From Flammeovirgaceae bacterium UBA4659 (GTDB lineage: Bacteria > Bacteroidota > Bacteroidia > Cytophagales > Cyclobacteriaceae), in assembly GCA_002405445.1 (NCBI GenBank), contig DHLV01000212.1, positions 1-11,936 of the forward strand: a DNA stretch of 11,936 nucleotides, written 5' to 3'. Made by a program: the position numbers and the translations under genes. Positions 6,644 through 11,936 of this stretch are shown in pieces. Within the stretch, counting starts at the first letter, position 1. Each line of letters begins with the position of its first letter. The notes under the pieces were generated by a model. That model worked only from the letters and a program-made list of their open reading frames with translations. It had not been told where the DNA came from and ran no database searches.

Positions 6644-6976
6644 ATGCGTGAGTTGATCAAAGTACGATACCACAAAAACGGTGATTTCAAAGTGATATCG
6701 CTTGTAGTGGCGACTCAAATCATGTGCATGATCGTACTGTTTCTGGTTGATTTTTCAAATGTTGCGGGTTTTTACCCCTTCTTGATTTCACTTCGCATCA
6801 GCGTGTTGCTATTTGTCGTTTACACAAGCGTCATATTTATTAGAGAACGACACCGGTGGCTTGGCGACAAAACACTGATGATGATAAGCCCGGAAAAATT
6901 GCAGATTCACTGGCGAGGAGAAATCTACACCTTTGATGCAGATACAAAACACAATTTTCAGTTCATCCATCGGTAA
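6644..6976 (+). CDS. Small two-helix membrane protein, unknown function
   Basis: This is a 110-residue protein with two hydrophobic segments, about residues 17-36 (VISLVVATQIMCMIVLFLVD) and 45-66 (PFLISLRISVLLFVVYTSVIFI). The first 16 residues are basic. The hydrophilic tail after R67 contains a strand-rich piece (MMISPEKLQIHWRGEIYTFDAD) reminiscent of bacterial PH-like membrane proteins; this likeness is only an impression. The ATG lies 3 bp after the lptB stop, so it is very probably co-translated with lptB. A short basic N-terminus before the first helix predicts a hairpin with both ends in the cytoplasm. No family is recognised. A role in LPS transport is possible only from position. Confidence 0.72.
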   Translation: MRELIKVRYHKNGDFKVISLVVATQIMCMIVLFLVDFSNVAGFYPFLISLRISVLLFVVYTSVIFIRERHRWLGDKTLMMISPEKLQIHWRGEIYTFDADTKHNFQFIHR

Positions 6977-7012
6977 ATCGGAAAAGCACACGGTAAGTAT
7001 GTGGGTTTAACG

Positions 7013-7159
7013 ATGAACGGTGAGAAACCAATTGAAATTTACCTGGGACGTTTAGCTCGAAGCCTTCGGGAAATTGAAGCGTTGCTCGAAAGTTGGAAGC
7101 AGAAGCTGAATGAGATCATTTTCGATGGTGGAATGAATACGTCACGCGCACATCGGTAA
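7013..7159 (+). CDS. Possible 48-residue amphipathic-helix protein
   Basis: This short open frame starts 36 bp after the small membrane gene. Residues 7-36 spell a regular amphipathic helix (IEIYLGRLARSL, then EIEALLESWKQKLNEII) with hydrophobic residues at heptad-like positions. That is not typical of random frames. The last 44 bp overlap the 3' end of the opposing PagL-like gene (7116-7159), so its last 14 or so codons are constrained by both strands. No family is recognised. It may be the last member of the recJ-lptB operon, or a chance frame; conservation would decide. Confidence 0.38.
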   Translation: MNGEKPIEIYLGRLARSLREIEALLESWKQKLNEIIFDGGMNTSRAHR

Positions 7160-8219
7160 AGTCTGCCACTTGCTTGTGTGCGCGCAGGTTGATACCCACT
7201 GCCCAGTTGGGTAAGAAATAGTAATGAAGGCCCCACCTGTGATACATCAGATCGTTGTTTTTTTGCCCTAGCCAATAAACACCCAACTGCTGGCTGAAAA
7301 TAAACCGCCCCAGCAGAAATTCGTGGCCAGCCAGCAGACCACCGCGGTAGCCTGACGTTTCCACACCCATGCTGTTGAGTCTTTCTTGCATAAACTGGTC
7401 ATGAAAAAATTCTGTGCTCACCGTCCATGCATGCAAACGGCTCGCCTGCCAGCTGTTAGTAAACTGAATGCCGGTAATCGGATAATACCTGCGCGATCCG
7501 CTGAAGTCGCCACCTTTCATCACGCCCAGCAGGGCAACATCCACTCTGCGCGACTTGAACTGTTGCGGTCTTTCAGCCGTGCGCACAAACTTTTTCAATT
7601 CCATTTTCTTTGGTGAATACTCAACGCCAATCCCCAGCGTGGGCCAGTTAATACCCCTGTTCGGTTCGCGCAGCCCGCCATTGGAAATGTGCTGGTATTC
7701 TACGTTTAAGTTGATTGCCCATGTTGGTGAAAATTGCCAACGCATCCCCGCACCCAGTGCCAGGTAGGCATTTACCGGCAAGCTGTAAGAATTGTTAGTG
7801 GGATTTTTGAAGCGGTCGTTCGGGTTGGAGAGAAATGCAGCACCAACGGATACTTTGGGGTACAAACTGAGACCCTTCGTCATCACAAAGTGCGGCTCAA
7901 GCGAATACGCTACGTTGGCACCACGGCCAAGAATGGTGTTGTCAAAGTCGTAAAAAGCTAACAGTAAACTGTGGCGTGGAAAGCAGTTGTATTGATCCAA
8001 AATTTGCTTGTCTGTGCGCTGCCAGTTGAGCGATGCCGTGATGCCTTTAGGAAACGAGTTGGCAGTGTTTTCCACATCATTGGTGTGGGCGAAGATGAAC
8101 CCGTAATGACCGTACGATCCATAACTGAAAGCGGGCTTCACCCGAGCAGAGTCTTGCGCGGCCGCAATAAAACTGCACAGGTATATGGCACCTATGCGAA
8201 TCAAAACATACAAGTTCAT
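7116..8219 (-). CDS. PagL/acyloxyacyl-hydrolase-like outer-membrane beta-barrel protein
   Basis: This 367-residue protein has a signal peptide (1-21, FIAAA|Q) and a beta-barrel-like body. Residues 172-196 contain NVEYQHISNGG followed by PNRGIN and TLGIGVEYS, the motif of PagL lipid A 3-O-deacylase and related acyloxyacyl hydrolases (PF09411 family, from memory). H177 and S179 match the catalytic His and Ser of PagL. The Glu that in PagL lies 14 residues after the His is N191 here, so classical activity is uncertain. The protein is about twice the length of PagL; residues after about 220 add further strands, ending in VRVTYSF. The likely role is hydrolysis or binding of lipid A acyl chains in the outer membrane. 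It is 45 bp downstream of the YwqK-like gene on the same strand and could be co-transcribed with it. Confidence 0.75.
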   Translation of the reverse strand: MNLYVLIRIGAIYLCSFIAAAQDSARVKPAFSYGSYGHYGFIFAHTNDVENTANSFPKGITASLNWQRTDKQILDQYNCFPRHSLLLAFYDFDNTILGRGANVAYSLEPHFVMTKGLSLYPKVSVGAAFLSNPNDRFKNPTNNSYSLPVNAYLALGAGMRWQFSPTWAINLNVEYQHISNGGLREPNRGINWPTLGIGVEYSPKKMELKKFVRTAERPQQFKSRRVDVALLGVMKGGDFSGSRRYYPITGIQFTNSWQASRLHAWTVSTEFFHDQFMQERLNSMGVETSGYRGGLLAGHEFLLGRFIFSQQLGVYWLGQKNNDLMYHRWGLHYYFLPNWAVGINLRAHKQVADFTDVRVTYSFHHRK

Positions 8220-8264
8220 CTGTGGTAATAAACTGAATTTTGAGCACGTTGTTTGGCCGATCAG

Positions 8265-9080
8265 CTATTTTGAGTAGATCTCCTTTCCCTTTTCATCCCA
8301 TTCTTTGCGCAAATATGGCTTGGTATCTTTGTCAAACGGCTCTTTGGGGTAAGTGATGATGCGCTTCCGCTTTGCATTGGGGTAGTATTCAATCCAGTCG
8401 CCTACTTTTTCGTTGAAACGATATTCACCACGTACGGCCACTTGCCCGTTCTCGTGCAGCAGGTAGTAAAATCCCTCCTTTTCACCATATTCTACAGGCG
8501 TGATCTCTTTTATTTTTTTCCGTTCGGCCGGGTCATAATAGGTGATCAGCGTTTCCCTTGGCCAGCCTTTATAGTATTTCTCTTTGTCCTCCAATAAATC
8601 CTGCCTGTCGTAGCGCATCCACCGGCCGTGCTTGGTTCCCTTGTAAAATATTCCCTCCTCAATCAGTGCAGTACCCACCATCCTTTTGTAGGGTCCGTGC
8701 AAGAGCACGCCTTTTTTTGGATCAAACTTCTCGGTTCTGCGTACTTCGCGCCTTGCAAAGTCATACCAATAGATGTCGCGTGCGAATGTATTGGCCGGCT
8801 CTGATTTCTTCAGCTTATAGAACAACTCCAGCACCACGCGGTCGCCATAGCCTTTGCGGGTAAATCCCTTTTTGGTTTTGATGCCGTAAAAAACCTTGGG
8901 TTTCGGTTTCTTTTTTTTGGTAACAATGGGTTCTTCGATCTGCTGGTATAAGTCAAGCACGGTAAAAGGTCTGTCTGTATCAAACGTAAACTGGCCTTCT
9001 TCGCGCTTCGGCTCCGGCTTTTGGGCGAAAAGTGCGCTTGCACAGGCCAACAATATTCCAGTGACAATAAACTTCATCAT
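8265..9080 (-). CDS. Secreted MORN_2/YwqK-like repeat protein
   Basis: The start is placed at 9080 because it gives a standard signal peptide (MMKFIVTGILLACASALFA|Q), making 271 residues. The longer frame from 9164 would put 28 polar residues before the signal peptide and is unlikely. After the signal comes a charged linker with KKKKPKPK. Then follow repeats of the MORN_2 type, in which short strands with Gly and Tyr/Trp recur: GVLLHGPYKRM, GIFYKGTKHGRWMRYD, GFYYLLHENGQVAVRGEY and KVGDWIEYYPN. Proteins of this type are often labelled YwqK-family antitoxins in databases, but in Bacteroidetes they are commonly secreted and their function is unknown; no toxin partner is seen here. The gene is upstream of the PagL-like gene in the same direction, and its 5' side faces uvrA. 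Confidence 0.8.
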   Translation of the reverse strand: MMKFIVTGILLACASALFAQKPEPKREEGQFTFDTDRPFTVLDLYQQIEEPIVTKKKKPKPKVFYGIKTKKGFTRKGYGDRVVLELFYKLKKSEPANTFARDIYWYDFARREVRRTEKFDPKKGVLLHGPYKRMVGTALIEEGIFYKGTKHGRWMRYDRQDLLEDKEKYYKGWPRETLITYYDPAERKKIKEITPVEYGEKEGFYYLLHENGQVAVRGEYRFNEKVGDWIEYYPNAKRKRIITYPKEPFDKDTKPYLRKEWDEKGKEIYSK

Positions 9081-9590
9081 TTGAAGCAACGAAGTTAAGC
9101 TAAAAATATTTTCTGCCGTCTGCGCCTGGTGATCAGGTTGTAACAACGCATTGCATTTTCCCATGCTCTATCCAAACCATCGGCCGGCACATTCACTCCA
9201 AGCCTTTTTTCAGGGAGCGGGGGGGATCTTCACTGCAAGGACGAAAGAATTCCTTGGCGTGTAGGTTTTGCAAAGCTGCCGTGTACCCTCCGAAATGTTG
9301 AATTTCACTCAGACCCAAGCCAACGCTTCGCGCGGTATGGAGGGTAGCATTGATTTGCAGGCCCAAGGGCAACCGGCAAAGTGGCGATGCATCACACAAC
9401 ATTTTGGCTTTCTGCCCGGGTTTGATCAAAACAGCATCCGGAGTTCGCCATCTGCACCCGCATCATTAGCCTTTCGGTTTTGCGCAGTATTGTTCAATCA
9501 CTTGGCACCGACAAAAAGAATTTCTTTGCGAAAATTTGATGTGGAAAAAACTTGTAGCTTGCGCGCTTTCATTTTCTCCAGCCAGCGTCC
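9081..9590. other. Divergent intergenic region of about 510 bp
   Basis: This separates the YwqK-like gene from uvrA and should contain both promoters. Open frames at 9193-9429 (minus) and 9268-9657 (plus) show no motif or signal peptide and are not called. It contains a 6-bp hairpin CAAGGA/TCCTTG (9236-9256), a G7 run near 9230, and the foldable element listed separately (9284-9346). TTTG at 9535-9538 with TAGCTTGC at 9555-9562 is a weak candidate uvrA promoter with a 16-base spacer. Confidence 0.55.
9284..9346. other. Inverted-repeat element able to form a three-way junction
   Basis: The outer arms TACCCTCC (9284-9291) and GGAGGGTA (9339-9346) are perfectly complementary. They enclose two nested hairpins: GAAAT/ATTTC (9292-9306, loop GTTGA), stacked directly on the outer arm, and AAGC/GCTT (9317-9328, loop CAAC). 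The whole could fold in either transcript as a leader of uvrA or of the YwqK-like gene, or be a small RNA. An 8-bp pair within about 60 bases is not rare by chance, so this is a candidate only. Confidence 0.3.
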
Positions 9591-11936
9591 ATGTCTAAAT
9601 CATCATTGCAGCAAAAAAAGGCAGACCCCTCCGGCCACGAGTTTATTGAAATTATAGGCGCGCGCGAGCACAACCTCAAAAACATCAGTGTTTCATTTCC
9701 GCGCAACCAGTTGGTAGTGCTCACGGGCATCAGCGGCAGCGGCAAATCTTCTTTGGCCTTTGACACCATTTATGCCGAAGGGCAGCGCAGGTACATGGAA
9801 AGTTTTTCTGCTTATGCCCGCAGCTTCATCGGCAACCTGGAGCGCCCCGATGTAGACAAAATCAATGGCCTGAGCCCGGTCATTTCCATCGAACAAAAAA
9901 CCACCTCGCGCAACCCGCGGTCAACCGTGGGCACAGTAACGGAGATTTATGATTTCATGCGCTTGCTGTATGCGCGTGCGGGTGAAGCGTTTTCTTATCT
10001 GACAGGCGACAAAATGGTGCGCCAAAGTGAAGAGCAGATTTTGGACGCCATCATCCATAACTTTGCCGGAAAGAAGTTGGTGCTGCTGGCACCGATTGTT
10101 AAGGGCCGTAAAGGCCATTATCGCGAGTTGTTTGTACAAATCCGCAAGCAGGGCTACACCAAAGTACGCGTAGATGGCGAGGTGGCAGACATTGTGCCCA
10201 AAATGCAACTCGATCGGTTTAAGATACATGATATCGAAGTAGTGATTGACCGGATTGTGCCCGATGCAAAAGACCGTTATCGCATTGGCCAATCGGTGAA
10301 CACCGCACTGAAGGAAGGCAAAGGCGTAGTGATGTTGCTGGAAGAGAACAAGAAACTGCACCACTTCTCAAAATTTTTGATGGATCCCCAAACGGGTTTA
10401 TCGTACGATGAGCCGGCACCCAACAATTTTTCGTTCAACTCACCCTACGGTGCCTGCCCCACCTGCACCGGGTTGGGGGAAATCGAAGAAATCACCGAGG
10501 ATTCTGTGATACCCGATAAAAAACTGAGCATCAGCCGTGGCGGCATTTTGCCTTTGGGCGAATACCGAGACATCTGGATATTCAAAAAGGTGCAGGCAAT
10601 TCTGAAGAGATATAAGCTCACACTTACAACACCCATCAAAGACATCCCAAAAGATGTGCTTAAGATTTTACTGTATGGCGATGATGTGCCCGTGGCGGTA
10701 TCATCAGTGAAGTACCCGGGCACCGAGTGGAACACTCACTTTGAGGGGATCGTCAACTTTTTGAAGAAGCAAAAGGAGGAAGGCAGCGAGGCCATCAAAA
10801 AATGGGTAGATGATTTCACCACCACAAAACCCTGCCCCGAGTGCCGCGGGGCGAGGTTAAAAAAGGAGTCGCTCCACTTTAAGATTGACCACAAAAACAT
10901 TGCTGAGTTAGCTCACCTCAACATCGCAGATTTATACAAGTGGTTTAACGGGCTTGAGTCGCGCCTCAGCGACAAGCAAAACCAGATTGCTGCCGAAGTG
11001 TTGAAGGAGATACGCAAACGCATCGGGTTTTTGCTGGATGTGGGCTTGGATTACTTGCACCTGAACAGGCCACTGCGCACCCTCAGTGGGGGAGAAGCAC
11101 AACGCATTCGGCTAGCCACTCAAATTGGCACACAGCTGGTAGGGGTACTGTATATTTTGGATGAGCCCAGCATTGGATTGCACGCGCGCGACAACGTGAA
11201 GTTGATCAAAGCCTTGAAGGACTTGCGCGACTTGGGCAACTCTGTGATTGTAGTGGAGCACGACAAAGACATGATGTTGGAATCAGACTACATCATCGAT
11301 GTTGGCCCCGGTGCCGGGCGCCATGGCGGCAGCATTGTAGCAGAAGGTACTCCGCAAGTGTTCTTGAAAAACAACAGTACCACCGCGCAATACCTGAGCG
11401 GTGCAATCGGCATCAAGTTTTCGAAAGAACGCAGAAAAGGTAGCGGTGAAAAACTGGAATTGTTGGGCACCACCGGCAATAACCTCAAGGAGGTTGATTT
11501 GCAGATACCCCTTGGCACACTCACCTGCATTACTGGCGTTTCCGGCAGCGGCAAGTCAACACTCATACACGAAACCCTCTTCCCGATATTAAACCGGCAC
11601 TTTTTTAATGCACGGAAAGAGGCACTGCCTTACAAAAAGATCAATGGACTCAAGTTCATCGACAAGGTGATTGAAGTGGACCAGTCGCCCATCGGACGCA
11701 CGCCACGCTCTAACCCGGCCACATACACCGGTGTGTTCACCGATATCCGCGATTTGTTTACGCAATTGCCGGAGGCAAAAATTCGCGGATATAAAACAGG
11801 GCGATTTTCATTTAATGTAAAAGGAGGCCGCTGCGAAACTTGCGAAGGGGCCGGCTTGCGTTTAATCGAAATGGAATTTTTGCCCGATGTGTATGTGCCT
11901 TGCGAAACGTGTAAGGGCAAGCGCTACAACCGCGAA
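9591..11936 (+). CDS. uvrA: Excinuclease ABC subunit UvrA (3' end outside window)
   Basis: UvrA recognises damaged DNA with UvrB and starts nucleotide excision repair. 782 codons are present; the family is about 930-950 residues, so the last ~160, with the second signature and Walker B, lie beyond the right edge. The first ABC module has Walker A GISGSGKSS (46-54), the signature LSGGEAQ (498-504) and Walker B YILDEPS (521-527, catalytic E525). The first zinc site is C289/C292 with C415/C418. The second module has Walker A GVSGSGKST (649-657). The second zinc finger is complete as CX2C-X19-CX2C (C748, C751, C771, C774). Blocks such as DQSPIGRTPRSNPATYTG are diagnostic. The ATG at 9591 gives a short polar leader before the conserved EFIEIIGAREHNLK. 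The frame is uninterrupted. Confidence 0.98.
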   Translation, partial: MSKSSLQQKKADPSGHEFIEIIGAREHNLKNISVSFPRNQLVVLTGISGSGKSSLAFDTIYAEGQRRYMESFSAYARSFIGNLERPDVDKINGLSPVISIEQKTTSRNPRSTVGTVTEIYDFMRLLYARAGEAFSYLTGDKMVRQSEEQILDAIIHNFAGKKLVLLAPIVKGRKGHYRELFVQIRKQGYTKVRVDGEVADIVPKMQLDRFKIHDIEVVIDRIVPDAKDRYRIGQSVNTALKEGKGVVMLLEENKKLHHFSKFLMDPQTGLSYDEPAPNNFSFNSPYGACPTCTGLGEIEEITEDSVIPDKKLSISRGGILPLGEYRDIWIFKKVQAILKRYKLTLTTPIKDIPKDVLKILLYGDDVPVAVSSVKYPGTEWNTHFEGIVNFLKKQKEEGSEAIKKWVDDFTTTKPCPECRGARLKKESLHFKIDHKNIAELAHLNIADLYKWFNGLESRLSDKQNQIAAEVLKEIRKRIGFLLDVGLDYLHLNRPLRTLSGGEAQRIRLATQIGTQLVGVLYILDEPSIGLHARDNVKLIKALKDLRDLGNSVIVVEHDKDMMLESDYIIDVGPGAGRHGGSIVAEGTPQVFLKNNSTTAQYLSGAIGIKFSKERRKGSGEKLELLGTTGNNLKEVDLQIPLGTLTCITGVSGSGKSTLIHETLFPILNRHFFNARKEALPYKKINGLKFIDKVIEVDQSPIGRTPRSNPATYTGVFTDIRDLFTQLPEAKIRGYKTGRFSFNVKGGRCETCEGAGLRLIEMEFLPDVYVPCETCKGKRYNRE

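Noticed and set aside
9081..9164. N-terminal extension of the YwqK-like protein from ATG 9164
   Set aside because: It would place 28 mostly polar residues before the signal peptide; the start at 9080 is standard.
9193..9429. Minus-strand frame of 78 residues in the uvrA upstream region
   Set aside because: No motif, signal peptide or recognisable composition, and it would cover the inverted-repeat element; nothing supports translation.
9268..9657. Plus-strand frame of 129 residues
   Set aside because: It runs into the start of uvrA in another frame, with Ser/Arg/Cys-rich random-looking composition.

Overview
The window looks like a chromosomal segment of a Bacteroidetes bacterium, probably of the order Cytophagales; the order-level placement is a weak inference. 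The base composition is near 50% GC by eye. Supporting signs are: a -33 TTTG / -7 TAnnTTTG promoter of the Bacteroidetes type at 3375-3406; few Shine-Dalgarno sequences; many secreted proteins whose signal peptides end in Ala-Gln or Ser-Gln; outer-membrane beta-barrels; and a YwqK/MORN-type secreted protein. Most of the window is ordinary housekeeping and cell-envelope DNA. I see no mobile element, CRISPR array, tRNA or rRNA, and no clear multi-gene defence or biosynthetic system.

Left part (1-2366): the C-terminal ATPase end of a sensor histidine kinase, cut by the window edge and with a reading-frame break at 7-30. A NarL/LuxR-type response regulator follows, overlapping the kinase stop by 20 bp. 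Tail-to-tail with the regulator lies a stand-alone receiver-like protein that lacks all of its phosphorylation residues. Next comes a minus-strand outer-membrane beta-barrel protein with a CX5C motif at its mature N-terminus. A gene-free stretch (2367-2685) separates this from the plus-strand genes.

Centre (2686-7159): a secreted coiled-coil plus SPOR-like protein ending in a strong intrinsic terminator. Directly behind it is a consensus Bacteroidetes promoter driving a compact plus-strand operon: a secreted glycine-rich repeat protein, recJ (joined by an ATGA overlap), lptB, a small two-helix membrane protein and perhaps a 48-residue amphipathic protein. The promoter sits so close to the first ATG that the transcript is predicted to be leaderless or nearly so.

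Right part (7116-11936): two minus-strand envelope genes, a PagL/acyloxyacyl-hydrolase-like beta-barrel and upstream of it a secreted MORN_2/YwqK-like protein. After a ~510-bp divergent intergenic region, which contains an inverted-repeat set able to fold as a three-way junction, comes plus-strand uvrA, which runs off the right edge at codon 782.

Two themes recur: DNA repair (recJ, uvrA), and outer membrane or LPS biology (lptB, the PagL-like protein, beta-barrel, SPOR-like and glycine-rich proteins). The observations most worth following are the leaderless promoter with the glycine-rich protein coupled to recJ, the phospho-dead receiver protein, the altered PagL motif, the small unannotated ORF at 7013-7159, and the foldable intergenic element upstream of uvrA.
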